Translations under genes and position numbers: made by a program
Assembly (NCBI RefSeq): GCF_000633635.1
Contig: NZ_AYPQ01000002.1
Span: 175,643 to 239,642 of the forward strand
Direction: 5' to 3'
Length of the DNA: 64,000 nucleotides
From: Enterococcus crotali
Lineage (GTDB): Bacteria; Bacillota; Bacilli; Lactobacillales; Enterococcaceae
The notes under the pieces: model-generated
Databases searched by the model: none
Told to the model about the DNA's origin: nothing
The model's input: the letters and a program-made list of their open reading frames with translations, nothing else
Shown here: positions 19,064 through 28,736 of the stretch, piece after piece
Layout of the letters: the number at the start of each line of letters is the position of its first letter
Numbering within the stretch: the stretch's first letter is position 1

Positions 19064-19379
19064 CTACTTTCTCTCCAATACTATTTTTGTACAATCGATT
19101 AATTCTATTGATTTCGTGAATCAGTATTTCCTCTCCCAATTCAGTGATCAGATAACTTTTCCGTCTATTCTCTTCTTTTGTAGCTTGGATCAAACCATCT
19201 TTCTCCATTTTACTAAGGCTGCCATACATCGTACCTGCACTGATAATGATTTCTTGATCGGTTAGTTCTTTCACATACTGAATAATGTTGTAGCCATGAC
19301 GCTCTTCTCTAAGAGCAAATAATATATAAAAGCCGGTTTCCGTCATCGGTATGTAGATTCGTTTTAACTTATCTTCCAT
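19053..19379 (-). CDS. PadR-family transcriptional regulator
   Basis: A 108-residue winged-helix protein of the short PadR subfamily. It shows GFYILFALREERHGYNIIQYVKE (helices 1-2), ISAGTMYGSLSKMEKDGLI (recognition helix and wing, residues about 46-64) and a C-terminal dimerisation helix. It is cotranscribed with the DUF2812 gene, overlapping by 11 bp. Two perfect palindromes overlap its promoter, consistent with tight autorepression, the normal mode for this family. Confidence 0.9.
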   Translation of the reverse strand: MEDKLKRIYIPMTETGFYILFALREERHGYNIIQYVKELTDQEIIISAGTMYGSLSKMEKDGLIQATKEENRRKSYLITELGEEILIHEINRINRLYKNSIGEKVDGD

Positions 19380-19402
19380 TTATTCGTTGCTCCTTCCTAG
19401 TT

Positions 19403-19460
19403 TATATCGAGGTTCGATATATCGTAATTCTATATTATATCGAACCTCGATATAAGTCAA
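19403..19460 (-). promoter_or_regulatory. PadR promoter with two palindromic operators
   Basis: TATATCGA-N3-TCGATATA occurs at 19403-19421 (centre GGT) and again at 19436-19454 (centre ACC). The two are exact reverse complements of each other, with centres 33 bp apart, about three helical turns. On the minus strand TTGACT lies at 19455-19460 and TATAAT at 19434-19439 (15-bp spacer; TAATAT at 19432-19437 would give 17). The operators therefore cover the spacer/-10 and the start region. Confidence 0.75.
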
Positions 19461-19524
19461 GCATCTTTTAACGCTTTTACAAAAGTTCTTTATGCAGTTT
19501 TCAAACTGTCTAGAAAAATTCAAA

Positions 19525-19557
19525 ACAAAAAAAGCCGAAGGGAAATCCCTTCGACTT
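19525..19557 (-). terminator. str operon terminator after tuf
   Basis: On the minus strand GTCGAAGGGATTTCCCTTCGGC forms a hairpin (arms within 19533-19556), followed by TTTTTTTG. It lies about 55 bp beyond the tuf stop. Confidence 0.85.
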
Positions 19558-19610
19558 ACGTCCGAGTACCCCAGCTTTTTACACTGGTTATTGCTATATT
19601 TAAGTGTTAA

Positions 19611-20798
19611 TTATTTAGTGATTTCAGAAACAACGCCTGAACCAACAGTACGTCCGCCTTCACGAATAGAGAAACGAGTTCCGTCTTCGATAGCGATTGG
19701 GTGGATTAATTCAACGTCCATTGCAACGTTATCACCAGGCATTACCATTTCAACGCCTTCTGGTAATTCAACTACACCAGTTACGTCAGTTGTACGGAAG
19801 TAGAACTGAGGACGGTAGTTAGTGAAGAATGGAGTGTGACGTCCGCCTTCTTCTTTTGATAAAACATAAACTTCAGCTTTAAATTTTGTGTGTGGAGTGA
19901 TTGAAGCAGGTTTTGCCAATACTTGTCCACGTTCGATATCTTCACGTGCAACACCACGTAATAAAGCACCGATGTTATCGCCAGCTTCAGCGTAGTCTAA
20001 CAATTTACGGAACATTTCAACACCAGTAACTGTTGTTTTAGCTGTATCTTCTTTAATACCAACGATTTCGATTTCGTCACCAACGCGAACTTCTCCACGT
20101 TCAACACGGCCAGTAGCTACTGTACCACGTCCAGTGATTGAGAATACGTCTTCGACTGGCATCATGAATGGTTTGTCAGTATCACGAGTTGGAGTTGGGA
20201 TGTACTCATCAACTGCAGCCATTAATTCCATGATTTTTTCTTCGTATGAAGCGTCGCCTTCTAATGCTTTCAAAGCAGAACCAGCGATAACAGGAGTGTC
20301 GTCACCTGGGAAGTCATATTCAGATAATAAATCACGAACTTCCATTTCTACTAATTCTAATAATTCTTCGTCATCTACCATATCCATTTTGTTTAAGAAA
20401 ACAACGATGTATGGTACACCAACGTTACGTGATAACAAGATGTGCTCACGAGTTTGAGGCATAGGACCATCAGCAGCAGATACTACTAAGATAGCTCCAT
20501 CCATTTGTGCAGCACCAGTGATCATGTTTTTAACGTAATCCGCGTGTCCTGGGCAATCCACGTGTGCGTAGTGACGAGCATCAGTTTCATACTCGATGTG
20601 AGAAGTGTTGATTGTGATACCACGTTCTTTTTCTTCTGGAGCGTTATCGATATCAGCATAGTTTTGAGCTTCACCGCCACCGTGTTTAGCTAACACAGTT
20701 GCGATTGCAGCAGTTAATGTAGTTTTACCATGGTCAACGTGTCCAATAGTACCAATGTTTACATGGGGTTTAGAACGGTCAAATTTTTCTTTAGCCAT
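19611..20798 (-). CDS. tuf: elongation factor Tu
   Basis: A 395-residue EF-Tu. The G domain shows GHVDHGKT (19-26), the DCPGHADY segment and NKMD, followed by the two beta-barrel domains, ending SEITK. It delivers aminoacyl-tRNA to the ribosome. It is the last gene of the str operon, 141 bp after fusA, a gap long enough for a promoter of its own, though I see no convincing one. Family length and sequence are normal. Confidence 0.98.
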   Translation of the reverse strand: MAKEKFDRSKPHVNIGTIGHVDHGKTTLTAAIATVLAKHGGGEAQNYADIDNAPEEKERGITINTSHIEYETDARHYAHVDCPGHADYVKNMITGAAQMDGAILVVSAADGPMPQTREHILLSRNVGVPYIVVFLNKMDMVDDEELLELVEMEVRDLLSEYDFPGDDTPVIAGSALKALEGDASYEEKIMELMAAVDEYIPTPTRDTDKPFMMPVEDVFSITGRGTVATGRVERGEVRVGDEIEIVGIKEDTAKTTVTGVEMFRKLLDYAEAGDNIGALLRGVAREDIERGQVLAKPASITPHTKFKAEVYVLSKEEGGRHTPFFTNYRPQFYFRTTDVTGVVELPEGVEMVMPGDNVAMDVELIHPIAIEDGTRFSIREGGRTVGSGVVSEITK

Positions 20799-20911
20799 TT
20801 TAAATGTTCCTCCTAAAATATATAAATTTTATTTTTATTTGATAGATAGTTTTACAGCTACCTGATCATCTTTTATTATTCTAACTGAAATTCACAGAAA
20901 ATCCTAGTCAT

Positions 20912-20931
20912 AAATAAGTATATACTTATTT
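20912..20931. repeat. perfect 20-bp AT-rich palindrome between fusA and tuf
   Basis: AAATAAGTATATACTTATTT reads the same on both strands and lies 9 bp beyond the fusA stop. There is no T-tract, so it is not a normal terminator. It could be an RNA processing or protein-binding site. Confidence 0.4.
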
Positions 20932-20939
20932 CTTAACTA

Positions 20940-23027
20940 TTAAGCGTTGTTTCCGCCATTTTTCTTGATGATTTCTTCTTGTACAGATTTTGGTACGTCT
21001 TCATAGTGGTCAAATACCATCATAAATGTACCGCGACCTTGTGTTGCTGAACGTAATGTTGTAGCGTAGCCGAACATTTCAGCTAGAGGCACCATTGCGT
21101 TAACGATTTGTGAGTTACCGTGTGCTTCCATTCCTTCAACACGTCCACGACGACTTGTAACGTGTCCCATGATATCACCTAAGTAATCTTCTGGTACAGT
21201 GATCGTTACTTTCATCATTGGTTCTAAGATAACTGGATTAGCTTTCTTAGCAGCCGCACGTAGCGCCATAGAAGCAGCTACACGGAAGGCTGTTTCATTT
21301 GAATCGACATCATGGTATGAACCATCGTAAAGTTTTGCTTTGATATCAACTAATGGATATCCAGCAAGAACACCGTTGTTCATAGATTCTGCCAAGCCTT
21401 TTTCAACCGCTGGGATGTATTCACGTGGAACCACACCACCGACGATGGCATTTTCAAATTCAAAACCTTTTCCTTCTTCGTTTGGTGTAAATTCAACCCA
21501 GACATGTCCGTATTGACCTTTACCACCAGACTGACGTACAAACTTACCTTCTGCCTGAGTTAAAGGCGCACGGAAAGTTTCACGGTATGATACTTGTGGA
21601 GCACCAACGTTAGCTTCAACCTTGAACTCACGTCTCATACGGTCTACTAATACGTCTAAGTGCAATTCACCCATACCAGAGATAACTGTTTCACCAGTTT
21701 CAACGTTTGTTTCAACGCGGAATGATGGATCTTCTTCAGCAAGTTTTTGCAAAGCAATCCCCATTTTATCTTGGTCGGCTTTTGATTTAGGTTCAACAGC
21801 TACTTGGATAACCGGTTCTGGGAACTCGATTGATTCAAGAATAACTGGAGCATCCATCGCACATAAAGTATCACCAGTTGTTGTATCTTTCAATCCAACA
21901 GCGGCAGCGATATCTCCTGAATACACTTTATCGATTTCTTTACGTGTATTCGCGTGCATTTGAAGAATACGACCGATACGTTCTTTTTTGTCTTTAGAAG
22001 CGTTCAATACATATGAACCACTTTCAAGGACACCAGAATAGACACGGAAGAATGTTAGACGACCTACGAATGGGTCAGTCATAACTTTAAATGCTAGTGA
22101 TGCAAAAGGTGCTTCGTCGTCAGCAGGACGAGTTGTTTCTTCGTCTGTTTTAACATCGATTCCTTTGATTGCATCGATATCTAATGGTGATGGCAAATAA
22201 TCAAGAACTGCATCAAGCATTATTTGAACACCTTTATTTTTAAAGGCAGAGCCACACATTACTGGGAAGAATTCAACGTTGATCGTTGCTTGGCGGATAC
22301 CCGCTTTTAATTCTTCGATAGTAATTTCTTCACCATCAAGATATTTCATCATTAGGTCTTCATCAGTTTCAGCAACAGCTTCAACTAATTTTTCACGCCA
22401 TTCAACTGCTTGATCCATGTATTCTTCTGGAATTTCAGTTTCTTGAATGTCAGTACCTAAGTCATTTGTATAAATTTCAGCTTTCATCGTAATTAAATCG
22501 ATGATCCCTGTGAAATTATCTTCTGAACCAATTGGTAATTGGATTGGATGAGCATTTGCTTGTAAACGATCATGTAATGAGTTTACAGAGTATAAGAAAT
22601 CCGCACCGATTTTATCCATTTTATTACAGAAAACAATACGTGGAACTTTATAATCAGTTGCTTGACGCCAAACTGTTTCAGTTTGAGGTTCCACACCTGA
22701 TTGTGAATCAAGAACGGTTACAGCACCATCCAATACACGTAGTGAACGTTGAACTTCAATAGTGAAATCCACGTGTCCTGGTGTATCGATGATATTTACA
22801 CGGTAACCTTTCCACTCTGCAGTTGTTGCAGCAGAAGTGATGGTAATACCACGTTCTTGTTCTTGTTCCATCCAGTCCATTTGTGAAGCACCTTCGTGCG
22901 TTTCACCAATTTTATGGATTTTACCAGTGTAGTATAAAATACGCTCTGTTGTTGTTGTTTTACCCGCATCAACGTGAGCCATAATACCGATATTACGAGT
23001 GTTTTCTAACGAAAATTCTCTTGCCAT
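20940..23027 (-). CDS. fusA: elongation factor G
   Basis: A 695-residue EF-G with GTPase motifs [15 protein letters not shown] (17-31), DTPGHVDF and NKMD (138-141 region), then domains II-V ending NGGNNA. It drives translocation. It is in the classic rpsL-rpsG-fusA-tuf order, 82 bp after rpsG, preceded by a GAGAGGAG site. I see no obvious fusidate-resistance-type disruption, but have not compared residue by residue. Confidence 0.98.
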   Translation of the reverse strand: MAREFSLENTRNIGIMAHVDAGKTTTTERILYYTGKIHKIGETHEGASQMDWMEQEQERGITITSAATTAEWKGYRVNIIDTPGHVDFTIEVQRSLRVLDGAVTVLDSQSGVEPQTETVWRQATDYKVPRIVFCNKMDKIGADFLYSVNSLHDRLQANAHPIQLPIGSEDNFTGIIDLITMKAEIYTNDLGTDIQETEIPEEYMDQAVEWREKLVEAVAETDEDLMMKYLDGEEITIEELKAGIRQATINVEFFPVMCGSAFKNKGVQIMLDAVLDYLPSPLDIDAIKGIDVKTDEETTRPADDEAPFASLAFKVMTDPFVGRLTFFRVYSGVLESGSYVLNASKDKKERIGRILQMHANTRKEIDKVYSGDIAAAVGLKDTTTGDTLCAMDAPVILESIEFPEPVIQVAVEPKSKADQDKMGIALQKLAEEDPSFRVETNVETGETVISGMGELHLDVLVDRMRREFKVEANVGAPQVSYRETFRAPLTQAEGKFVRQSGGKGQYGHVWVEFTPNEEGKGFEFENAIVGGVVPREYIPAVEKGLAESMNNGVLAGYPLVDIKAKLYDGSYHDVDSNETAFRVAASMALRAAAKKANPVILEPMMKVTITVPEDYLGDIMGHVTSRRGRVEGMEAHGNSQIVNAMVPLAEMFGYATTLRSATQGRGTFMMVFDHYEDVPKSVQEEIIKKNGGNNA

Positions 23028-23109
23028 TCTAGGGTGTTCTCCTCTCTTTATTTAAATCGATTGTAAAGTGACTGTCTGTCGTAAAGTTAACTTACATACA
23101 GAGAGGATT

Positions 23110-23580
23110 TTACCAACGATAATGTGCAAACGCACGGTTAGCGTCAGCCATTTTGTGTGTGTCTTCGCGTTTCTTAACAGAAGCACCAGTGTTATTGGCA
23201 GCATCCATGATTTCTTTCGCTAGACGTTGTTCCATTGTATGTTCACCGCGTAGGCGAGCATAGTTAACAACCCAACGCAAGCCTAAAGTTGTACGACGTT
23301 CTGGACGAACTTCAACTGGTACTTGGTAGTTAGAACCCCCAACACGGCGAGCTTTTACTTCTAAGACAGGCATAACGTTTTTCATTGCTTGTTCGAAAAC
23401 TTCCAATGGATCGTTACCTGTAGATTCTTTGATGATATCAAATGAATTATAGATAATATTAGCAGCAATCCCGCGTTTCCCATCAACCATTACACGGTTG
23501 ATCAAGCGAGTTACTAATTTTGAGTTATAAATTGGATCTGGTAAAACATCGCGTTTTGTAACAGGACCTTTACGTGGCAT
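23110..23580 (-). CDS. rpsG: 30S ribosomal protein S7
   Basis: A 156-residue S7 beginning [21 protein letters not shown], the normal Gram-positive form. It contains the 16S-binding region [18 protein letters not shown] and the C-terminal helix ending FAHYRW. It organises the 30S head and is the likely translational regulator of this operon by analogy with E. coli. It follows rpsL by 56 bp with a GGAGG site. Confidence 0.98.
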   Translation of the reverse strand: MPRKGPVTKRDVLPDPIYNSKLVTRLINRVMVDGKRGIAANIIYNSFDIIKESTGNDPLEVFEQAMKNVMPVLEVKARRVGGSNYQVPVEVRPERRTTLGLRWVVNYARLRGEHTMEQRLAKEIMDAANNTGASVKKREDTHKMADANRAFAHYRW

Positions 23581-23636
23581 CCGTAACTCCTCCTTCCGAA
23601 AATTCTTTATTATATAATACCTTAGTGATTGTCAAA

Positions 23637-24056
23637 TTATTTAGCTGCTTTAGGCATTTTAGTACCATATTTAGAGCGGCTTTGTTTACGATCAGTAACG
23701 CCGGCTGTATCAAGCGCACCACGTACGATATGATAACGTACTCCTGGTAAGTCTTTTACACGTCCACCGCGTAATAATACCACGCTATGTTCTTGTAAGT
23801 TGTGACCAATACCTGGGATATAAGCTGTTACTTCGATTAAGTTAGACAAACGAACACGGGCATATTTACGTAAAGCTGAGTTCGGTTTTTTAGGTGTCAT
23901 AGTTCCCACACGAGTACAAACCCCACGCTTTTGTGGTGAGTTTACGTTCGTTTGAGATTTCTTAAAGCTATTATATCCTTTGTTCAACGCTGGTGAATTA
24001 GATTTCTCCACCTTTGATTTACGAGGTTTACGTACTAATTGATTAATTGTAGGCAT
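23637..24056 (-). CDS. rpsL: 30S ribosomal protein S12
   Basis: A 139-residue S12 with the decoding-centre loops [17 protein letters not shown] (streptomycin region; the key Lys is present, so wild type) and [16 protein letters not shown]. First gene of the str operon. The ATG is preceded by GGAAGGAGGAAACAAGG. Length is two residues over E. coli-type S12 allowances and ordinary for Enterococcus. Confidence 0.98.
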   Translation of the reverse strand: MPTINQLVRKPRKSKVEKSNSPALNKGYNSFKKSQTNVNSPQKRGVCTRVGTMTPKKPNSALRKYARVRLSNLIEVTAYIPGIGHNLQEHSVVLLRGGRVKDLPGVRYHIVRGALDTAGVTDRKQSRSKYGTKMPKAAK

Positions 24057-24212
24057 TCCTTGTTTCCTCCTTCCTCATTTCGCATCTAGTCCCACACATC
24101 CAGGTGGTTCTTTTTTAGCGATAAAAAATAATGCAATCTCTGCACTCATTATCAAATATGCTTCGATAGACAGTCAGCACGTCTCCAACGAGAGACCTGT
24201 AGATAAAGCACC
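24057..24212 (-). promoter_or_regulatory. str operon leader
   Basis: About 155 nt of leader RNA precede rpsL. It contains a GTCTC/GAGAC stem (24183-24198 region), a GAGTGCAGAGATTGCATT block at about 24133-24150 able to fold on itself, and a CCAC...GTGG stem near 24090-24107. A regulatory role, such as S7/S12 feedback or attenuation, is inference. No coding region of interest is seen in the 24057-24398 gap. Confidence 0.4.
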
Positions 24213-24218
24213 TTTGAT

Positions 24219-24247
24219 AGCATATCATGCTACTTATGAACTGTCAA
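24219..24247 (-). promoter_or_regulatory. str operon promoter
   Basis: On the minus strand a perfect TTGACA (24242-24247), a 17-bp spacer and TATGCT (24219-24224). Confidence 0.72.
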
Positions 24248-24398
24248 CCACTTCTCTATTTTTTTCTATAATACTCCCTTACTTTTTTTAAAATGTCTGT
24301 TAAAAAAGGGAAGAGGGGATTATTTCTTAATCATTCTATCTTTTTTTTCCATTTAACGGTACAATATCTTTGATTATTTGAAAGGGGCTAACAAGCGA

Positions 24399-25075
24399 AT
24401 GAATCTTAAACAAATGGCAGGAATCGAAGCGGCAAAATATGTAACAGATGGCATGATCGTAGGCTTGGTACAGGATCTACAGCAAAATTTATGGTGGATG
24501 AAATCGGTCGACGTGTAAAAGAAGAAGGATTATCAATCGTTGGTGTAACGACTTCAAAAGAAACTGAACGTCAAGCGCAAGAGCTTGGTATTCCTTTAAA
24601 AGGTATTGATGATGTTCCTTATGTTGATTTAACAATTGACGGAGCAGATGAAATCAGCGAGGATTTCCAAGGAATCAAAGGTGGCGGTGCTGCTTTATTG
24701 TTTGAAAAAATCGTTGCGACGTATTCAAAAAAATGTATCTGGATCGTGGATGAATCAAAACTCGTTAAGAAGCTTGGTCGATTCCCTTTACCAGTTGAAG
24801 TGGTTCCTTATGGTAGCCAACAATTAGTTCGTTCATTTGAAGCGAAAGGTTATGCTCCTGTTTTACGAACAACGCCTGCTGGGGAAACGTTGGTTACAGA
24901 TGGCGGTCACTATATCATCGATCTTCATTTAGAAGAAATCACTGACCCAATCGCTTTCGGTGCGTATTTGGATCAATTAGTAGGTGTAGTTGAACATGGT
25001 TTATTCCTCCAAATCGTCACAACTGTGATTGTTGGTGGAGAGTCTGGTCCTAAAACAATTCACGTTCCCAACTAG
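24399..25075 (+). CDS. rpiA: ribose-5-phosphate isomerase A (frameshifted)
   Basis: It starts [23 protein letters not shown]. The frame breaks at the GG at 24467-24468, where GGG is expected, and continues as [13 protein letters not shown] onward. With one G added, the protein is 225 residues with the substrate loop GLGTGSTA and [10 protein letters not shown] (catalytic Asp region), LPVEVVP and TDGGHYIID, all RpiA hallmarks. It interconverts ribose-5-P and ribulose-5-P, which links well to the nucleoside operon downstream. The break falls in the first 25 codons and is probably a sequence error. Confidence 0.9.
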
Positions 25076-25196
25076 AGAATTATTTGAATAAGATTTGAAA
25101 ATGAAGAGTATCATTAAAAAAAGATAAAAAAACACCTACCATTCCGTTCGTTTATATGCTACATTTTTAGTATCCTATAACTAGAAAGGACGAACG

Positions 25197-25784
25197 ATGA
25201 AAATAATTGGTTATGCACGTACAACAATTACTGATGATGACTTAGATGCTCAAATCAAAGTGCTCTCTGACTATGGCTGCGATGAGATTTATCAGGAATC
25301 TTTCGACATCACACATGACAAGCAGCTCATTTCAGAGCTTGAGACTGTTCTAAGCAGTTTAACCCATGGGGACACTTTAGTTATTTGCCGTTTAAATAGG
25401 CTAGGTCGTTCCACCCGTCAATTGACTGAGCTGACACAAAAATTTAATGGTTCAGGTATTCATCTAGTCAGTCTTGATGAAGAAATCGACACTCGTCATC
25501 CAATGGGAGAAATTTATTTTAAATTAATGAATGGATTAGCTACAATGGAATGCGATTTAATCAAAGAACGTACTTTAATCGGATTAGACAATGCTCGAAA
25601 AAAAGGCAAGATCGGTGGACGTCCTAAAATAGATAAACGAACCATCAAAAAAATTCGCCACCTGTACCACGAAAAAAAAGAAACGATCCAGTTCATCTCT
25701 TCCAAGTGTAACGTTTCTGTGGGAACTTGCTACAAATACATCAACTTGTCTGAAGCGGACGTCGTGAAAATTTCTCAAAAATAG
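25197..25784 (+). CDS. serine-recombinase family protein lacking the catalytic serine
   Basis: A 195-residue resolvase/invertase-type protein: N-terminal catalytic domain (1-135), long E helix and a C-terminal Hin-type helix-turn-helix (about 145-185, GGRPKIDKRTIKKIRHLY...VSVGTCYKYI). The active-site Arg residues of CRLNRLGRSTRQL are kept. However the usual GYARVST is GYARTTIT here, so Thr replaces the nucleophilic Ser. No inverted repeats, att sites or other mobile genes flank it, and it sits alone between rpiA and gpmA. It may be a domesticated DNA-binding protein or regulator. Confidence 0.8.
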   Translation: MKIIGYARTTITDDDLDAQIKVLSDYGCDEIYQESFDITHDKQLISELETVLSSLTHGDTLVICRLNRLGRSTRQLTELTQKFNGSGIHLVSLDEEIDTRHPMGEIYFKLMNGLATMECDLIKERTLIGLDNARKKGKIGGRPKIDKRTIKKIRHLYHEKKETIQFISSKCNVSVGTCYKYINLSEADVVKISQK

Positions 25785-25811
25785 TAAGAATAAACCAGTA
25801 GTGAATATTTA

Positions 25812-25841
25812 GGAGATTACAGGATTTTAGCTGTAGTCTCC
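25812..25841 (+). terminator. candidate terminator after the recombinase-like gene
   Basis: GGAGATTACAG and CTGTAGTCTCC form an 11-bp stem (one G-T pair) with an 8-nt loop, followed by TTATGTGTATT. It has a weak T-tract. Confidence 0.5.
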
Positions 25842-25926
25842 TTATGTGTATTATTCTCCTCTAAATAGTCATCGTTTACCAAAATTTATCGAATCATCAG
25901 TTTCAGTAGTTTTCACTAATTTACAA

Positions 25927-25955
25927 TGGAAATCTATTTTAAAACGGTGTACAAT
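25927..25955 (+). promoter_or_regulatory. gpmA promoter
   Basis: TGGAAA (25927-25932), a 17-bp spacer and TACAAT (25950-25955), about 50 bp before gpmA. Confidence 0.55.
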
Positions 25956-26005
25956 AGAAAAGGAAATGAAAGTTTCAGAAACTACAACTCAAAGGAGAGC
26001 TATAC

Positions 26006-26692
26006 ATGCCAAAATTAGTATTTTCTCGTCATGGACTTAGTGAATGGAATGCGTTGAATCAATTTACCGGTTGGGCTGACGTAGATTTAGCACCACAAGG
26101 TGTTGAAGAAGCAATCGAAGGCGGCCGCAAAATCAAAGAAGCTGGAATTGAATTTGATGTAGCTTATACTTCTGTATTAACTCGTGCGATCAAAACATGT
26201 AACTTACTTTTAGAAAACTCAGATCAATTATGGGTTCCTCAAATCAAATCTTGGCGTTTGAATGAACGTCACTATGGTAAATTACAAGGCTTAAACAAAA
26301 AAGAAACTGCTGAAAAATATGGAGATGACCAAGTTCACATTTGGCGTCGTTCTTACGATACTTTACCTCCATTGATGGAAGCAACAGATGAAGGTTCTGC
26401 CGCTAACGATCGTCGTTATGCTATGTTAGACCAACGTGATATTCCAGGCGGAGAAAACCTAAAAGTTACTCTAGAACGTGCATTGCCATTCTGGCAAGAC
26501 GAAATCGCACCTGCTTTACTAGACAACAAAACTGTTTTAGTAGCAGCTCACGGTAATTCTTTACGTGCCTTAGCAAAACATATCGAAGGTATTTCAGATG
26601 AAGATATCATGGATCTTGAAATCCCAACAGGTCAACCACTTGTTTATGAATTAAACGATGACCTAACAGTAGCTAAAAAATACTACTTATAA
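26006..26692 (+). CDS. gpmA: 2,3-bisphosphoglycerate-dependent phosphoglycerate mutase
   Basis: A 228-residue dPGM. Arg8-His9-Gly10 (SRHGLSEWN) is the phosphohistidine site. [22 protein letters not shown] and the second His in [11 protein letters not shown] complete the active site. It interconverts 3- and 2-phosphoglycerate in glycolysis. AAAGGAGAG lies 8 nt before the ATG. Codon use is that of a highly expressed gene. Monocistronic by layout. Confidence 0.97.
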   Translation: MPKLVFSRHGLSEWNALNQFTGWADVDLAPQGVEEAIEGGRKIKEAGIEFDVAYTSVLTRAIKTCNLLLENSDQLWVPQIKSWRLNERHYGKLQGLNKKETAEKYGDDQVHIWRRSYDTLPPLMEATDEGSAANDRRYAMLDQRDIPGGENLKVTLERALPFWQDEIAPALLDNKTVLVAAHGNSLRALAKHIEGISDEDIMDLEIPTGQPLVYELNDDLTVAKKYYL

Positions 26693-26698
26693 AAAATT

Positions 26699-26739
26699 GA
26701 GCCCGGGACAAAACTAATTTTTAGTTTTGTCCCGGGCTC
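26699..26739. terminator. hairpin after gpmA, possible terminator
   Basis: An 18-bp perfect stem GAGCCCGGGACAAAACTA with its complement around a 5-nt loop. On the plus strand it is followed only by TAAAAC. On the minus strand a T6 run follows, so termination would be better in that direction. It is the closing hairpin of the intergenic repeat at 26699-27030. Confidence 0.6.
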
Positions 26740-27030
26740 TAAAACCGAATAAACGGCGAGAAAAAAGCAGCTCCTTCGGAAATAAGCTGGAATTGCTATG
26801 AAACACAGCGAAGCATGAGCTGATGTAAAACAGTACCTACTTGGTCACAAAAATTTGAAGAGCACCAAGTAGGTACCAATCATCATCAGTTCGTAAAATC
26901 ACTGTGATTCTTGGCAATTTTCGTAAATCCCCTCTTATTGCTGTAAAACACAACGAGGTACGAGTTGATGTTGCACAGTACCTACTTGGTTCTCGGAGCT
27001 AAACACTTTTATCTCGGCCTCTTTTTAGTT
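26699..27030 (-). repeat. inverted copy B of the dispersed repeat, with two inserted 50-bp units
   Basis: This whole 330-bp gene-free gap is repeat sequence. Read on the minus strand it begins AAAAAGAGGCCGAGA and ends with TTTCCGAAGGAGC, CGCCGTTTATTCGG and the GAGCCCGGGACAAAACTA hairpin, matching the copy at 54870-55047. Inside are two copies of a unit starting ACCAAGTAGGTAC and containing ACATCA(A/G)CTC and CG(T/C)TGTGTTT. Within it GTACCTACTTGGT (26833-26845) and its complement (26864-26876) form a perfect 13-bp hairpin. Confidence 0.65.
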
Positions 27031-27360
27031 CTCTAAGTTTTGTTTCAAACGTTCAAGCCAATTGGCGATATTTTCTCGCTGTGTCACAAATTCAAAATCA
27101 GACATATTATATTGAGCATAATATCTTCCACCAACGAAACGCACCATGATCGAAGATCGTACTTCTTCCTCTAAAGCATCTTTTTGTAGCTCTTCACGGT
27201 AAAATATCCAACTTGTCGCCAAAACATCCTTAGAAGCTTGCAAATCATTTTGGATAATTCGGCTAATTGTCTCTATCAAATCCATTTGCTCTATATCTTT
27301 AAAATAAGCATACCAAAGCGTCCGATTTTCGGAATACGTTTCATCAAACAACTGTTTCAT
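27025..27360 (-). CDS. hypothetical protein, 111 residues
   Basis: I do not recognise this protein. It is soluble and acidic, rich in aromatic residues (LWYAYFKD, WIFYREE, RYYAQYN), with no signal peptide or membrane segment. Predicted content is helix-strand-helix, with a C-terminal ANWLERLKQNL helix. The ATG at 27360 follows GGGGAAG. It lies 33 bp after the alcohol dehydrogenase gene on the same strand and is probably cotranscribed. I recall an unknown gene in the same position next to the E. faecalis homologue, which supports it being real. Confidence 0.7.
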   Translation of the reverse strand: MKQLFDETYSENRTLWYAYFKDIEQMDLIETISRIIQNDLQASKDVLATSWIFYREELQKDALEEEVRSSIMVRFVGGRYYAQYNMSDFEFVTQRENIANWLERLKQNLEN

Positions 27361-27393
27361 AGGTACTTCCCCTTTTCAAGTTGCAAATTTTAG

Positions 27394-28584
27394 TTATACA
27401 AAGTTAGATTCTGTTAAACATTCACGATAAATCGCTTCAACATCTGATTCAGCTAATGGAACAAACGCATCCGTTTTGATTGTACTATGAGCAACTGCTT
27501 GTTTCGCCATCTCACCAAATTTTTCCTCATCGATTCCGACAGCCGGCAATGTCATTGGAATATCACAAGCTTTAAAGAAATCGTATGTTGCTTGAATACC
27601 TTTTTTCGCCGCAAGCATCGGATCTGTCTCAGTGATTCCCCAAACATTATGAGCAAACTGCGCAAATCTAGCAACTGTTTGTTCTGAAAGTACATAATTC
27701 ATCCAGCGAGGCGTTAAAATAGCTAACCCAATTCCATGCGTAATATCATAAAATGCACTTAACTCATGCTCCATAGCATGACACGACCAAACACCATGTT
27801 TACCGTTTCGTGTCAAACCGTTTAACGCTAAACTACTTGACCACATCAAGTTCGCGCGAGCATCGTAATTATCAGGTGTTTCTAATGCAATCGGGCAATT
27901 CTTGATTACCGCACGCATCAAGCCTTCTGAAACAAAGTCTTGTACATCAGTTCCTTCCGTTACGTTGAAATAACTTTCAAATAAATGGCTTAATATATCC
28001 GCAGATCCTGCTGCTGTTTGATAAGCTGGCACAGTAAATGTCGTGGTCGGATCTAAAAATGACACTTTTGGCATCATCGCCGGCCCACCAACACCTAATT
28101 TTTGGTTTGTAGCTAAATTGGTGATCACAGCTCCAACATTCATTTCACTACCTGTTGCTGCTAAAGTCAAGATCGTAACAATCGGTAAAGCTGCTCCTGG
28201 AAATCCTTTGCGTTCTGCTATGACTTCCCAAGGGTCCTCATCACTGTAAAAACCTGCTGCGATCACTTTAGAACAATCGATTGTTGATCCACCACCTACA
28301 GCCAAGATGACATCGATCTCATTTTCACGACACAACGCCACACCACGACGAACTGTTTCGATACGAGGATTAGGCTCTACACCGCTCAATTCCACCACTT
28401 TATTTTGATTCTTTCCAAGCAAATCGATCACTTGATCGTACAACCCATTTTTCTTAATACTGCCTCCACCATAAACGAGCAATACATTTTTACCATAAAC
28501 ATCCAGTACATCTGTTAATTCTGTTGCCAAACGGTCTTTCCCGAAACGAATATCTGTCGGTACGTAAAATCTAAAATTATCCAA
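27394..28584 (-). CDS. iron-containing alcohol dehydrogenase, butanol dehydrogenase/YqhD-like
   Basis: A 396-residue group III alcohol dehydrogenase. The N-terminal nucleotide domain has VLLVYGGGSIKKNGLYDQV (about 34-52) and GGGSTIDCSKVIAAG. The C-terminal metal domain has SHLFESYF, HAMEHELSAFYDITHGIGLAIL and the final His ligand region. The pattern is that of NADPH-dependent YqhD/BdhA enzymes that reduce aldehydes. The start is TTG, 8 nt after GGAGG. The physiological substrate is not evident. Confidence 0.9.
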   Translation of the reverse strand: MDNFRFYVPTDIRFGKDRLATELTDVLDVYGKNVLLVYGGGSIKKNGLYDQVIDLLGKNQNKVVELSGVEPNPRIETVRRGVALCRENEIDVILAVGGGSTIDCSKVIAAGFYSDEDPWEVIAERKGFPGAALPIVTILTLAATGSEMNVGAVITNLATNQKLGVGGPAMMPKVSFLDPTTTFTVPAYQTAAGSADILSHLFESYFNVTEGTDVQDFVSEGLMRAVIKNCPIALETPDNYDARANLMWSSSLALNGLTRNGKHGVWSCHAMEHELSAFYDITHGIGLAILTPRWMNYVLSEQTVARFAQFAHNVWGITETDPMLAAKKGIQATYDFFKACDIPMTLPAVGIDEEKFGEMAKQAVAHSTIKTDAFVPLAESDVEAIYRECLTESNFV

Positions 28585-28689
28585 TTTTTCTTCCTCCGTT
28601 CAATTTAGGTTTCTTATTATATGATAGTCTATCAAAAAAGCGTGTCAAGAAAACTGTCCTTTAGTCCCACTCGATTAAATCATAGTATA

Positions 28690-28722
28690 AAAACAGCTCC
28701 GTCTATAAGCAGGAGCTGTTTT
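28690..28722 (-). terminator. terminator of the nucleoside operon after deoD
   Basis: On the minus strand AACAGCTCC and GGAGCTGTT pair around a 12-13-nt loop and are followed by TTTTATAC. It lies about 20 bp after the deoD stop. Confidence 0.8.
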
Positions 28723-28736
28723 AGTAACTATTTTTA

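Noticed and set aside
20912-20931. The palindrome after fusA as a rho-independent terminator
   Set aside because: It is AT-only apart from two G/C pairs and has no following T-tract, and tuf is expected to be cotranscribed.
24399-24520. Programmed frameshifting in rpiA or the other broken genes
   Set aside because: No slippery heptamer with downstream structure is evident. The breaks fall in unrelated genes at random places and all need one added base.
25197-25784. A transposon or integrated element around the serine recombinase
   Set aside because: No terminal repeats, cargo genes or duplicated targets flank it, and both neighbours are ordinary core genes.
26699-27030. A CRISPR array or small gene in the gpmA-downstream gap
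   Set aside because: The repeats are only two, are part of long inverted structures, and lack regular spacers; no coding frame with a ribosome binding site was found.
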